Origin: Streptomyces sp. NBC_01689
Lineage (GTDB): Bacteria; Actinomycetota; Actinomycetes; Streptomycetales; Streptomycetaceae
Length of the DNA stretch: 64,000 bases
Direction: 5' to 3'
Assembly (NCBI RefSeq): GCF_036250675.1
Contig: NZ_CP109592.1
Coordinates: 8,432,001 to 8,496,000 of the forward strand
Below, one piece after another: positions 50,191 through 61,337 of this stretch; position 1 is the first letter of the stretch; every line of letters begins with the position of its first letter. The position numbers and the translations under genes were made by a program. The notes under the pieces are model-generated. The model was given only the letters and a program-made list of their open reading frames with translations, did no database searches and was not told where the DNA came from.

Positions 50191-50460
50191 TCAGGAGGCG
50201 GGGTCCGCCAGGTGTGGCAGTCCGTCGCGGACGAGCTGGGTGCGCGAGGTGAGGTGCAGCTTCGCGAACACCTTGTGCAGGTGATAGTCGATCGTGCGCG
50301 GGCTCAGGAAGAGCTGGTCCGCGATCTGCGGATTGGTCAGGCCCTGTGAGATCAGTGTGGCGATCTGGAACTCCTGCGGAGTGAGCCGGTCGACGGCACC
50401 GGGTTCGGTCCGCGGCGTCGTTCCCCCCGCCGCGCGGAGTTCGGCCGCGGTTCGCCGGGT
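50191..50460 (-). pseudogene. C-terminal remnant of a LAL-type LuxR regulator
   Basis: About 85 residues remain: RRTAAELRAAGG, then LTPQEFQIATLISQGLTNPQ, IADQLFLSPRTIDYHLHKVF and the natural stop. This is the intact DNA-binding end of a large LuxR regulator, including the AELRA helix that precedes it in LAL proteins. Upstream of about 50460 the similarity stops abruptly and the plus strand carries a different gene fragment, so the N-terminal 800 or so residues were lost by deletion. No good start codon remains. Confidence 0.75.
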
Positions 50461-50481
50461 GGTGGAACAGGTGTTCGCGGA

Positions 50482-50661
50482 ACCCTGGGCCGGATCGACG
50501 TCGCCGTGAACAACGCCGGGTACGGGCTCTTCCCCGCCCCGAGCCGATGGGTCCTGGGAAGCGACTCCTACAGGTTCCTGCACGACGCCCTGACCGAGCG
50601 CCTGGCCGAACGGGAGACGCAGAAGGAATCCTCGGCCGCGACCGACCTGCCCGCCGCCTGA
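50482..50661 (+). pseudogene. Internally deleted short-chain dehydrogenase
   Basis: The frame reads TLGRIDVAVNNAGYGLF, the central SDR strand with the NNAG motif, and then jumps to PSRWVLGSDSYRFLHDALTE RLAERE, a typical SDR C-terminus, and stops. The N-terminal cofactor motif and the YxxxK catalytic region are both missing. It abuts the LuxR remnant at about 50460-50480, marking a deletion junction. Confidence 0.7.
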
Positions 50662-50899
50662 CCGGCACCACCGCGGAGGGGCGGGGAGCGCGCGGACCGG
50701 GGAGGTCACGACCCCGCGGCCGCCTCGTTTGATGTGCTGATCCCTCGGCCCGCCGTCCGCTGTCCGCCGCCCGTCGACGGCCGGCGGACGGAGGCCGCTC
50801 GCGAGCGGCCCGAGGGGTGCGCCGAGCCGGCCCGAGACCAGGGCTTCGACGGCTCCGGGCCAGGCGCGTTCCCCCACGCAAGACGGCTTCGCCCTGATG

Positions 50900-51056
50900 C
50901 GATGATGGGCGGCGACAAGGCGACGGCGGAACGAGGAAGCCGGTGTGAATCCGGCGCGGTCCCGCCACTGTGATCGGCGACCCGATCCCCGACAGGCCAC
51001 CGCCCCCCCACGGGTGCGAAGGCCCGGGTGAGCGGCGAACCGAGAGCCAGAGACTC
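50900..51056 (+). promoter_or_regulatory. Cobalamin riboswitch
   Basis: The conserved core of the B12 riboswitch is recognisable: GAAGCCGGTGTGAATCCGGC near 50935-50954, CGGTCCCGCCACTGTGAT near 50957-50974 and the distal box GAGCCAGAGAC at 51043-51053. The flanks can form the expected peripheral stems. It lies directly upstream of the ferredoxin-like gene at 51119, with its ribosome-binding site about 50 bp after the last box. B12 would be expected to reduce expression of that gene (known behaviour of the class). Confidence 0.92.
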
Positions 51057-51118
51057 ACGCGGTCGCCTCCTCGACGACGGACCGGGGCGGACTTCCCCGG
51101 GCAGGAGGACGATCCGGC

Positions 51119-51649
51119 ATGCCCACCGGGCCAGTTGACGAGACGGTCGGCACCCCGGCCGGACCGGGATCCACGGAGGAGGGGTCCGCGGACGAAGGGC
51201 CCGCGGACCGGCGTCCCGCGGACGGGAGAACAGCCGACCGGGGAGCAGCGGACCGGGCGACGACGGAGGCGGCCGCGGTCGGCTCCGTGCCGTGCCGGAT
51301 CGTCGTGTGCCGGGACTGCTGTTGCGGCAGTCCCAAGGTGACCGGCGTCGACCACGGCGCGCAGACGTCGCGCCTCGCGGAGGCCGCTCCCGTAAGGGTC
51401 TCGACCTGTCTGGACGTGTGCGATCAGGCCAATGTGATCGTCGTGCAGCCCTCCTCGGCCGGGCGCGCGGCCGGTGGGCGGCCGGTCTGGCTCGGACTGG
51501 TCAACGACCGTGACGCGACGGAGGACATCAACACCTGGGTGCGGGCCGGCGGACCCGGGATCGCGCCGTGCCCGGACATCCTCGATCTGTACACCTTCAC
51601 CCCGCCCCGGCGACGCCCCGTGCCCCGGCCGCGGTTCGGCGGCGCCTGA
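51119..51649 (+). CDS. (2Fe-2S) thioredoxin-like ferredoxin-domain protein under B12 control
   Basis: This 176-residue protein has a low-complexity N-terminal third (about 1-55, repeated ADR/ADG/PAD motifs). A thioredoxin-like ferredoxin domain follows. Cysteines lie in VVCRDCCCGSPKVTGVDH and VSTCLDVCDQANVIVVQPSS, the usual four-Cys iron-sulphur pattern of this family plus extras. The C-terminus, GRPVWLGLVNDRDATEDINT and ILDLYTFTPPRRRP, is typical of Streptomyces homologues found next to cobalamin genes. The ATG at 51119 follows AGGAGGA. The cobalamin riboswitch upstream suggests a role in cobalt handling or corrin reduction (inference). Confidence 0.85.
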   Translation: MPTGPVDETVGTPAGPGSTEEGSADEGPADRRPADGRTADRGAADRATTEAAAVGSVPCRIVVCRDCCCGSPKVTGVDHGAQTSRLAEAAPVRVSTCLDVCDQANVIVVQPSSAGRAAGGRPVWLGLVNDRDATEDINTWVRAGGPGIAPCPDILDLYTFTPPRRRPVPRPRFGGA

Positions 51650-51664
51650 GCGCTCCGCGGTGTT

Positions 51665-51691
51665 CCGGTCGCCGGTCGGCCCGGCGACCGG
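51665..51691 (+). terminator. Stem-loop terminator after the ferredoxin-like gene
   Basis: CCGGTCGCCGG and CCGGCGACCGG form a perfect 11-bp stem with a 5-nt loop, 15 bp past the stop. Confidence 0.82.
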
Positions 51692-52288
51692 CGCACGGGC
51701 CCTCGCGATGGAGGTCGACTGCGCCGCACTTCCGCGCGACTGGCTCGACATCGAACTCCCGTATGACGGGCGGCTGTCGTTCTCCTCCGGCCCGTGGCAG
51801 GTGGCGCCCGACCAGGGTGGGCCGCTGCTGCCGCCGAGAGGTCGTGGAACGGCGTCGGCCACCGCCCGTTCACGCTGAACCTCGGGTGGGCATCCGCGAG
51901 GCCATCGCCGCCCGGCAGTGGGAGAACCTTCTCCGCGCGCGGCGGTGGCGAGCGCGGCGAGGCATCGTCGTCCCGCGCGTGTCCTCCTCCGTGAGTGTCC
52001 CCGATGGACCTCCGAGAGTGTCCCCGGTGGCTCGGGTACTGCAAGAAATCGATGAAACAACGCAGGATTCCTACGGGAAGTTGGAAAGACGCGTCCGGTG
52101 TCTTGTCCGGGCGCCCGCGGACGCCCTACTGTCACCGCACCGGCACGGTCCGCTCCTCCCCCTTCGGCCCGCAGAGCGGACCCAGCGTCCTCGCCCGCTC
52201 CGTCGGCCCGGCTCCGCCCGACCCCCGCTCGACCGTGCTCACCCCCCATCCGTCCTCGTTCGTCCGTTCCGAGAGAAACGAGAATCTG
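51692..52288. other. Spacer with a possible gene fragment and paired direct repeats
   Basis: From about 51708 a plus-strand frame reads MEVDCAALPRDWLDIELPYD followed by GRLSFSSGPWQVAPDQ, protein-like but short and unrecognised; it may be a remnant. At 51994-52008 and 52017-52031 the sequence GAGTGTCCCCGRTGG occurs twice 23 bp apart, a possible operator. The final 250 bp are lower in GC and should hold the promoter of the next gene. Confidence 0.4.
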
Positions 52289-54379
52289 ATGTCGCGGTAC
52301 AGCACGCGCGCGGCGGCGGAGCGGGTCCGCAGCCGGCCACGGAGACCGGCCAGGATCGCCACGGTGGTGACGGCGGCGGCCGCCGGACTCGTGCTCACAC
52401 TCACCGCACCGGTCCCGGCGGCGCTCGCGGCGCCCGGGTCCGGCGGGCACGGCGGTGGCGGGGGAACCCCGGTGGTCACCCGGGCCGCGCTCGACCCGGC
52501 GCTGGTGGCGGGGCGCGGCGCGGCCGTGGACTTCGCCGAACAGGAGGCGGAGAACGCGGCGACCGACGGCACCGTCATAGGGCCCGACCGCACCGCCTAC
52601 ACCCTGCCCTCGGAAGCCTCCGGCCGGACCGCCGTACGCCTGAAGCCGGGCCAGTACGTCGAGTTCACGCTGCCGCGCGCCGCCAACGCCCTGACCGTGC
52701 GCTACAGCATCCCCGACGCCCCCGAAGGCGGCGGCATCACCGCGCCCCTGGACGTCTCCGTCGACGGCAGGCACCGCTCCACGATGACGCTCACCTCGCG
52801 CTACTCGTGGCTCTACAACCAGTACCCGTTCACCAACGACCCCCGGGCCGACCTGCTGCACCCGGACTGGTGGATCACCGAGTGCGGCTGCGTGCCGGCC
52901 TCCACCACTCCGGCACCCACCGTCGACAAACCGTTCCGGCCCAGCCACTTCTACGACGAGCAGCGGCTGTTGCTCGGCAAGCGGTACGCGGCGGGGGACA
53001 CCGTCCGCCTCACCGCGCCCAAGGGCGGCGCCGCCGCCTGGACCGTGATCGACCTGCTCGACACCCAACTCGTCGGCGCGCCGCACGTCGAGGCGCGCGC
53101 GGCGAACGTCCTCGCGTTCGGCGCCGACCCCACCGGCCGGCGCGACGCGGGCGACGCGTTCGACCGGGCGGTCGCCTACGCGAAGAAGCGGCACCTCAAG
53201 GTGTACCTGCCGCCGGGCACCTACCAGGTGAACCGTCACATCGTCGTGGACGACGTGACGATCGTCGGAGCGGGCAGCTGGTACACGGTGGTCAGGGGGC
53301 ACCAGGTCACCCTCGATACCCCGGCCCCCGACGGCTCCGTCCACACCGGTGTCGGTTTCTACGGCAAGGACGCGGCGGACGGCGGCAGTCACGACGTCCA
53401 CCTGTCCGGGTTCGCCGTCGAGGGCGACGTCCGCGAGCGCGTCGACACCGATCAGGTCAACGCCGTCGGCGGGGCGCTGAGCGACTCGACGATCGACGGA
53501 CTCTACCTGCATCACACCAAGGTCGGTATGTGGTTCGACGGACCGATGACGCGCCTGCGCGTCACCCGCAACGTGATCGCCGACCAGATCGCCGACGGCC
53601 TCAACTTCCACACCGGCGTGACCGATTCCACCGTCTCGGACACCTTCGTCCGCAACACCGGTGACGACGGTCTGGCCATGTGGTCGGAGAAGACCGGCAA
53701 TTCGCGCAACGTCTTCTCCCACAACACCGTGCAGACCCCCGTCATCGCCAACGGCATCGCGCTCTACGGGGGTTCGGACAACAAGGTCACCGAGAACCTG
53801 ATCGCCGATCCCATCAGGGAGGGCAGCGCGATCCAGGTCGGCTCCCGCTTCGGCGCCGAGCCGTTCGCCGGGCACCTGTGGATCACGGACAACACCACGG
53901 TCCGCTCGGGGCCGTTCGAGCTGAACTGGAAGATCGGGCTCGGCGCGATCTGGTTCTACGCGCTGGAGCGTGACATCGACGCCGACATCCAGGTCACCGG
54001 TGACCACTTCCTCGACACCACCTACAACGCGGTCATGCTGGTCTCCGATTTCCCGGTGAAGGACAAGTACGCGATCCGGGGCGTCCACTTCAAGGACATC
54101 CGCATCGACGGCACCGGCACGTCGGTGCTCAGCGCCCGCTCCGCCGGCTCGGCTTCCTTCGAGAACGTGGACGCCCGCAACGTCGGCGCGGTCGGCATCA
54201 ACAACTGCGGATCGTTCAACTTCCCCGCCACAGGCGCCGAGTTCGCGGTGCAGGACCTCGGCGGCAACGACGGGGGCGGCACGACGGGCGCCTGGATGGC
54301 GTCCTGGGAACTGCCGAACACCATCACCTGCGACGACCGGCCCCCGGTGGTACCGCCGCCGGCCCCGGCGGCCTGGTGA
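52289..54379 (+). CDS. Secreted GH87-like beta-helix glycosidase
   Basis: This 696-residue exported enzyme has a signal peptide of about 50 residues (Arg-rich start, then IATVVTAAAAGLVLTLTAPV, cleavage after ALA-AP). Next comes a carbohydrate-binding-like beta domain (about 80-270: VDFAEQEAENAATDGTVIGP). A right-handed beta-helix of pectate-lyase type follows, with NVLAFGADPTGRRDAGDAFD, VYLPPGTYQVNRHIVVDDVT and FVRNTGDDGLAMWSEKTGNS. The DDGLAMWS stretch is characteristic of GH87 alpha-1,3-glucanases (mycodextranase type), so fungal alpha-glucan is the best guess for substrate. The ATG at 52289 is preceded by GAGAGAAACGAGAA. Confidence 0.83.
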   Translation: MSRYSTRAAAERVRSRPRRPARIATVVTAAAAGLVLTLTAPVPAALAAPGSGGHGGGGGTPVVTRAALDPALVAGRGAAVDFAEQEAENAATDGTVIGPDRTAYTLPSEASGRTAVRLKPGQYVEFTLPRAANALTVRYSIPDAPEGGGITAPLDVSVDGRHRSTMTLTSRYSWLYNQYPFTNDPRADLLHPDWWITECGCVPASTTPAPTVDKPFRPSHFYDEQRLLLGKRYAAGDTVRLTAPKGGAAAWTVIDLLDTQLVGAPHVEARAANVLAFGADPTGRRDAGDAFDRAVAYAKKRHLKVYLPPGTYQVNRHIVVDDVTIVGAGSWYTVVRGHQVTLDTPAPDGSVHTGVGFYGKDAADGGSHDVHLSGFAVEGDVRERVDTDQVNAVGGALSDSTIDGLYLHHTKVGMWFDGPMTRLRVTRNVIADQIADGLNFHTGVTDSTVSDTFVRNTGDDGLAMWSEKTGNSRNVFSHNTVQTPVIANGIALYGGSDNKVTENLIADPIREGSAIQVGSRFGAEPFAGHLWITDNTTVRSGPFELNWKIGLGAIWFYALERDIDADIQVTGDHFLDTTYNAVMLVSDFPVKDKYAIRGVHFKDIRIDGTGTSVLSARSAGSASFENVDARNVGAVGINNCGSFNFPATGAEFAVQDLGGNDGGGTTGAWMASWELPNTITCDDRPPVVPPPAPAAW

Positions 54380-54498
54380 CGGACGGGGCCCGGGCGGACC
54401 CCTTCCGCACCGGCCGGCGAAGCGGTCCGATCCTCACGGGAGCGCTCGCAGGAACCGTCGACCGGGGCTCGCGGGCGACGCTTCCGTGAATCGTCCGG

Positions 54499-54570
54499 CA
54501 GGTGTGCGGTCACTCGTTTGCCGCACACCTGAAGGACCCGGCCGACGTTAATCGAATATGACCCAAGCGC
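54499..54570 (+). promoter_or_regulatory. Conserved upstream element of DUF2637 gene, copy 2
   Basis: This is the counterpart of the element at 4131-4189: CACTCGTTTGCC and CGTTAATCGAATATGACCCAAGC with similar spacing. Here the first block sits in the loop of a perfect 11-bp inverted repeat (CAGGTGTGCGG at 54499-54509 and CCGCACACCTG at 54521-54531), which copy 1 lacks. The gap to the GTG start is about 120 bp shorter than in copy 1, yet the last 30 bp before the start are again nearly identical. The rest of the 355-bp spacer (54380-54734) holds no gene. Confidence 0.6.
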
Positions 54571-54734
54571 GTCCCTTTGCCCCGTCGCTCCCCGGAGCCA
54601 CGGCGGAGCGTCCCTCCGCGGCCCGAATCGCCGCGTCCGGGCGACCCACCTGCACGTTCGCCGCCACGTCCCCGTCATCCGACGGGGACGTCCCGGCTGT
54701 CACCCGGCCCTGAGCGGGCGGGGGCGGAATACCT

Positions 54735-55553
54735 GTGAACGACGACTATCCGGACCTCTCCTTCGCTCGGTACGAGCAACCTCCCGACTACCCGGGCGGG
54801 CCCGGCACCGACCGGTACGGCGGTGCCGCCGACGCCCTCTACGAACCGGGCTGGGACCCGGTCGAGGAACTCACGTACCTCTTGCAGGACGCGGCGGCCG
54901 CGGAGCAGGACGCCACCGTGCCGCCACCTCGCGGTGAACCCTCCTACGACGACGACCCGTCCGGCGATCCGATGGACAACCTGGTCCGGATCACCGCCGA
55001 GTTACCGCCCATCCGGCGTTCCTCGAAGGGGCATCGGAAGGTGCGGGTCCGCAAGCCCCGGTCCGGCTGGCTGCAGACCGTGAGCTTCGTGATCGCAGCG
55101 ATGACCGCCGTCATCGTGTCGATGGTGAGTGTCTTCGGCGGCATGGTGGCCTACGCGCCACTGCGGCACATCGCGTCCACCACCCAGACCGGCTCGGGAC
55201 CGTGGTGGCCTCTACTCATCTACGGTCCCTGGATGGTGGCGTCGCTCTCGGTCCTGCGCGCCGCACTGCACCGACGCCGCGCCGTGCACTCGTGGTACGT
55301 CGTCCTGCTGTTCTCCTTCGTCGCCGTGATGTTCTGCGTGGCCGACGCGCACAAGTCCGTCACCGGGGTGGCCGCGGCCGTCGTACCGGCGCTCGCGTCG
55401 CTCACCTGCTTCCAGCAACTGGTCCGGCAGATCACCCTCACCAGGCCACCGCGCCAGCGCACGTCCCGGCACCGGCAGCGTCCCGAGCCCGCGTCGCCGA
55501 AGCGCGTGGAGACCAAGACCGGTTCCGGCAACCGGAAGACACCGCGCGCCTGA
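54735..55553 (+). CDS. DUF2637-type membrane protein, copy 2
   Basis: This 272-residue paralogue of the protein at 4476-5267 has the same opening NDDYPDLS, the same EPGWDPVEELTYLLQDA segment, and a nearly identical four-helix membrane half (VSMVSVFGGMVAYAPLRHIA, HSWYVVLLFSFVAVMFCV). The two differ mainly in the hydrophilic linker (about residues 70-95) and the tail (here PKRVETKTGSGNRKTPRA). The GTG start lies at the same place relative to the conserved upstream block. The role is unknown; DUF2637 proteins are frequent in Streptomyces and some occur near transfer genes, but no such genes are here. Confidence 0.8.
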   Translation: MNDDYPDLSFARYEQPPDYPGGPGTDRYGGAADALYEPGWDPVEELTYLLQDAAAAEQDATVPPPRGEPSYDDDPSGDPMDNLVRITAELPPIRRSSKGHRKVRVRKPRSGWLQTVSFVIAAMTAVIVSMVSVFGGMVAYAPLRHIASTTQTGSGPWWPLLIYGPWMVASLSVLRAALHRRRAVHSWYVVLLFSFVAVMFCVADAHKSVTGVAAAVVPALASLTCFQQLVRQITLTRPPRQRTSRHRQRPEPASPKRVETKTGSGNRKTPRA

Positions 55554-55724
55554 GGTGTCCGGCGGCTCTCCTTCCCGTCCGTCCCCACCGTCGGTCCCAC
55601 GCACGCGCGTCGGACCGACGGCGGCACGAGAGGCCCGGGGAGCGCCGACGAAGAAGACGTACCGCCGTCCGCGGCGGCGTCACGACCGGCCGGGGCAAGC
55701 GGTACGTGGGCGGGTGGCCGACCC

Positions 55725-56486
55725 TCACACCCCGGGGCCCGGACTTCCACCGGGCGGGCGGACACCCAAGAGCGCGACGTAGCCCGCGAGTCGGGCCGCC
55801 GCGTCGAGCATGTCCACCCCGCGGGCGGTGAGCCGTCGCCGCCAGTCGTCGAGGGCGGCGGCCAGCGCCTCGGTGCCGCCGGCGGTACGGATTTGCCGGA
55901 CGACCGTGCCGATGTGCTCCAGCGGATGGCCGCCGCGCCTGAGCAGATGGGCCAGCTCCGCGTCGCGGACGTCGGCGGCGGCGTACACGCGATGTCCGGT
56001 GACCGGTTCCCGGGCGGGTGCGAGGATGCCCGCCGCCTCCCAGTTGCGGAGGGTCGCCGCGGTGACCCCGAGGCGGCGCGCGAGATCGCCGACGTTCAGC
56101 GGCCCGCCGCCGGCGGAGGCTTCCGCGGAGGGATCCGGTCCGGCGGGACCTCCACGCCGGGCCAGATGCTCGACGGCCCGCCCGACCGCGTCCAGCGTCC
56201 CCCGGTCGCGCAGCAGTTGGGCGTGGCCGCGGTCGACGGCGGTCAGTGCGGCGTCGAGGTCGCCCGCGTGGAGCGACCGCATGATCTGTCCGCCCGTGCC
56301 GTGCCCGTGCGCCCGGACGAGCGCCAGATAGGCGCGCAGGGCCACCGCGTGTGTCTCGGTGTAGGTCCGGTAGCCGGACGGGGTGCGCTCGGCGAACGGG
56401 ATGAACCCGTCCCGCTCGTAGTTGCGCACCGCCTGGGTCGAGATGCCGTGCTCACGAGCCAGGTCGAACGGGCGCAGGTGCTTCAT
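55725..56486 (-). CDS. TioE-type MerR-family regulator
   Basis: This 253-residue regulator carries two MerR-like helix-turn-helix segments: [20 protein letters not shown] near the N-terminus with [14 protein letters not shown], and [20 protein letters not shown] with [15 protein letters not shown] in the second half. This tandem design is that of TioE, the regulator encoded next to the UvrA-like resistance gene of the thiocoraline cluster, and it is likewise divergent here from a UvrA-like gene. The ATG at 56486 is inside a long dyad that spans the intergenic region. It probably senses a drug and activates the ATPase gene (inference from the family and layout). Confidence 0.88.
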   Translation of the reverse strand: MKHLRPFDLAREHGISTQAVRNYERDGFIPFAERTPSGYRTYTETHAVALRAYLALVRAHGHGTGGQIMRSLHAGDLDAALTAVDRGHAQLLRDRGTLDAVGRAVEHLARRGGPAGPDPSAEASAGGGPLNVGDLARRLGVTAATLRNWEAAGILAPAREPVTGHRVYAAADVRDAELAHLLRRGGHPLEHIGTVVRQIRTAGGTEALAAALDDWRRRLTARGVDMLDAAARLAGYVALLGVRPPGGSPGPGV

Positions 56487-56562
56487 GGTTTGAGACTTTA
56501 GCCGCCCGAGACCGCATTCTCGGCGGCCAAGTCTCAACCGTTCTTTCAGGTATACGTTGAAG
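56487..56562. promoter_or_regulatory. Operator-promoter region of the MerR/UvrA-like pair
   Basis: GGTTTGAGACTT-TA-GCCGCC (56487-56506) and GGCGGCCAAGTCTCAACC (56522-56539) form a long inverted repeat. A second imperfect palindrome, CTTTCAGGTATACGTTGAAG, lies at 56543-56562 and covers the ribosome-binding site of the ATPase gene. Both fit a MerR-family site. Confidence 0.7.
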
Positions 56563-56566
56563 TCCC

Positions 56567-59023
<2,457 letters not shown>

Positions 59024-59206
59024 GGAATACGTCCGCGCCGGCGGCGCATCACCGGCCGCGCCGCACGGGCCACCTTCACCCCGCCGTACGGGTTCGCCCG
59101 GGAGGACGCAGTTGCGATGAGTTCCGGCCGGGGCGCGGGTCTGTACCCGTGAAGCCGTGGAGCGTCGCAGGACGCCGCCCGGCACGAGAGAGCACGGAGG
59201 ACAACC

Positions 59207-60022
59207 ATGACGACCACGTCCGAGCACACGAGCGGCGACCTCACGGGCAAGCCGCCCGTCGTCGACCTGGCCGCCTGGCAGGCGGCACGCGACGAGCTGC
59301 TGGTGCGCGAGAAGGCCCACACCCGCGAGGGGGACGCCCTCGCCGCGGCCCGCCGCCGGCTGCCGATGGTCGAGCTCGACGGCACGGTCGAGGTCGTCGG
59401 ACCCGACGGCCCGGTCCCGTTCCTCGACCTGTTCCAGGGCCGCGACGAGCTCGTGGTCTACCAGCACATGTGGCACGACGGCGCACCGCACCAGGGCCAG
59501 TGCGAAGGCTGCACCACCACGGCGTGGCACCTCAAGGACGCCGTCTACCTCAACGCCCGCGGCGTCTCCCTGGCCATCCTGACCACGGGACCCTGGGACG
59601 AAGTCGCCCCGTACGTCGATTTCATGGGCTACACCCAGCCCTGGTACTCGGTGCGCGGCGTGGACGCGCCGATCGGTGGCGCGATGGGCCACATCGTCTG
59701 TTTCCTGCGCGAGGGCGACCGGGTGTTCCTCACCTACTCCACGACGGGCCGCGGCAACGAGCCGGTCAACGGATCACTCGCCCTGCTCGACATGACGTCC
59801 TACGGCCGCGGCGAGGAGTGGGAGGACAACCCCGAGGGCCGCACCGTGCTGGGCGACGTACGCGAGGGACACCCGGCCGTGGGCCGTCAGGCCTGCTGGT
59901 ACTGGCGCTCGGACGCGGACGGCGTCGCCACCTGGGGTCCGACCAGCCGCCCCGTACCGCAGTGGACCCGCCCGGGCGCGACACCCGTGGAGACCCTCGG
60001 CCGGCAGGAACACTGCCACTGA
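59207..60022 (+). CDS. DUF899-family thioredoxin-like protein
   Basis: This 271-residue protein belongs to the DUF899 family. It has the helical opening VVDLAAWQAARDELLVREKA, the strand VPFLDLFQGRDELVVYQHMW, the single pair QCEGCTTTAWHLKD at the thioredoxin-like active position, and MGYTQPWYSV. Function is unknown; some are called dithiol-disulphide isomerases. The ATG at 59207 follows CGGAGGAC. It is a separate transcript from the UvrA-like gene, with 180 bp between. Confidence 0.88.
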   Translation: MTTTSEHTSGDLTGKPPVVDLAAWQAARDELLVREKAHTREGDALAAARRRLPMVELDGTVEVVGPDGPVPFLDLFQGRDELVVYQHMWHDGAPHQGQCEGCTTTAWHLKDAVYLNARGVSLAILTTGPWDEVAPYVDFMGYTQPWYSVRGVDAPIGGAMGHIVCFLREGDRVFLTYSTTGRGNEPVNGSLALLDMTSYGRGEEWEDNPEGRTVLGDVREGHPAVGRQACWYWRSDADGVATWGPTSRPVPQWTRPGATPVETLGRQEHCH

Positions 60023-60047
60023 CGCGTCCTCGCCTCGGCGGCCGTCA

Positions 60048-61103
60048 TCAGGTCACCACGGGCACGCCGTGCGGGCGGCCGGCGAGCAGCGCGGCGATCT
60101 GGTCCGCGCAACGGACGGCCGCCGTGGCCATGGCGCTCCGTGTCATCCCGGCGATGTGCGGGGTGAGCAGGGCGCCCGGAACGCCGAAGAGCGGTGAGGC
60201 GAAGGCGGCGTGCTCGTGCAGGAAGGTGTCGACGGCGGCAGCCTTGAGCGGATGCGCGGGGTCGAGCAGCGCGTCGGCCAACGCCCGCTCGTCGACGATT
60301 CCGCCCCGCGCGGTGTTCAGCAGGATCGACCCCGGCCGCATCAGCGCCAGCTCCTCCCGGCCGACCAGCCCGCGGGTTTGCGGAGTGAGCGGCAGATGCA
60401 GGGAGACCACGTCGCTGGTGGCCGACAACGCGGCGAGGGACGGGGCTTGGGGCACCAGGGTGTCGGTCCGGCGCCGTGAGAGGACCTGTACCTGCATGCC
60501 GAGGGCGGTCGCCCGCTCCGCCAGGGCGTGGCCGACGCGGCCCAGTCCGACGATTCCGAGGGTCAGTTCGGCCAGTTCCACCGCCGGTACGGCCGGGGCG
60601 TGCCATTCGCCGCGGTGCGCGGTGTCGTCATGAGAGCGGAGATCCCGGGTCAGGGCGAGCAGTTGGGCGAGGGCGAACTCGGCGACGGCGTTCGCGTTGG
60701 AACCCGGGGTGTGGGTCACGGTGACCCCGTGACGGACGGCGGCCGCCAGCTCGACGTGATCGGTGCCCGCTCCGGCCCGGCCGATGACGCGGAGCCGGTT
60801 GGCCAGGCCGGTGTCCGTCGCCGCCGCGAGGAACCCGGCCCGCAGTGGCACCCCCGCGCGGGACTTGACCGCGTGGTGGCCCAGCCCGTCCCGGACGGTC
60901 TCGGCCAGTAGCGCGGCCTCGTCGAAGGGATCGAAGTCGGTGAAGTCCACCAGTCCGGCCCACGCGGTCCGCGCGCCCGCCGGGTCGGCCACCCGCCGGA
61001 GGTTCAGCGTGACGGCCAGTCCATGGCCGAGCAGCCGCTCCAGCTCACGATCGAGCAACTCGCCGGGAGCCGCGTCCAGCAGCAGTACTCGGGCCCGCTC
61101 CAC
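60048..61103 (-). CDS. D-2-hydroxyacid dehydrogenase
   Basis: This 351-residue enzyme of the D-isomer-specific 2-hydroxyacid dehydrogenase family oxidises or reduces 2-hydroxy/2-keto acids with NAD(P). The nucleotide-binding motif is LGIVGLGRVGHALAERA. The catalytic Arg lies in NTARGGIVDERAL and the His in LLTPHIAGMTRS. It also has RAGAGTDHVELAAAVRHGV, the usual substrate-loop region. The start is taken at GTG 61103, preceded by GGAAGGG; the frame stays open further upstream. It is followed on the same strand, at the 5' side, by the aminotransferase gene, with 234 bp between. Confidence 0.9.
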   Translation of the reverse strand: MERARVLLLDAAPGELLDRELERLLGHGLAVTLNLRRVADPAGARTAWAGLVDFTDFDPFDEAALLAETVRDGLGHHAVKSRAGVPLRAGFLAAATDTGLANRLRVIGRAGAGTDHVELAAAVRHGVTVTHTPGSNANAVAEFALAQLLALTRDLRSHDDTAHRGEWHAPAVPAVELAELTLGIVGLGRVGHALAERATALGMQVQVLSRRRTDTLVPQAPSLAALSATSDVVSLHLPLTPQTRGLVGREELALMRPGSILLNTARGGIVDERALADALLDPAHPLKAAAVDTFLHEHAAFASPLFGVPGALLTPHIAGMTRSAMATAAVRCADQIAALLAGRPHGVPVVT

Positions 61104-61337
61104 GATGTCGACGCCCTTCCCGCATGCCGTGTGCCCCGCAGGCTTCTGTCTTCTGTCCGCGCGGCCCCTCACTCGTGTGGACCCTACTGTGCCTCTCGAC
61201 ACCGGCGAGGGGAGCCGCGCGCCCGGCATGACGCCGCGCGCCGACGGGGCCGGCCCTCACCGTGCGTGAAGGTGAGAAGAGGCGCACGGGGAAAGGACGA
61301 CGGACGCGGCGGTGTGAGAGTCGGTGGGCGGGAGTGT

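Noticed and set aside
49931..54088. Very long open minus-strand frame of over 1300 codons
   Set aside because: It is antisense to the VOC, ferredoxin-like and GH87-like genes and crosses the riboswitch. High GC leaves antisense frames open; the product is a low-complexity Arg/Gly/Val sequence with no domain.
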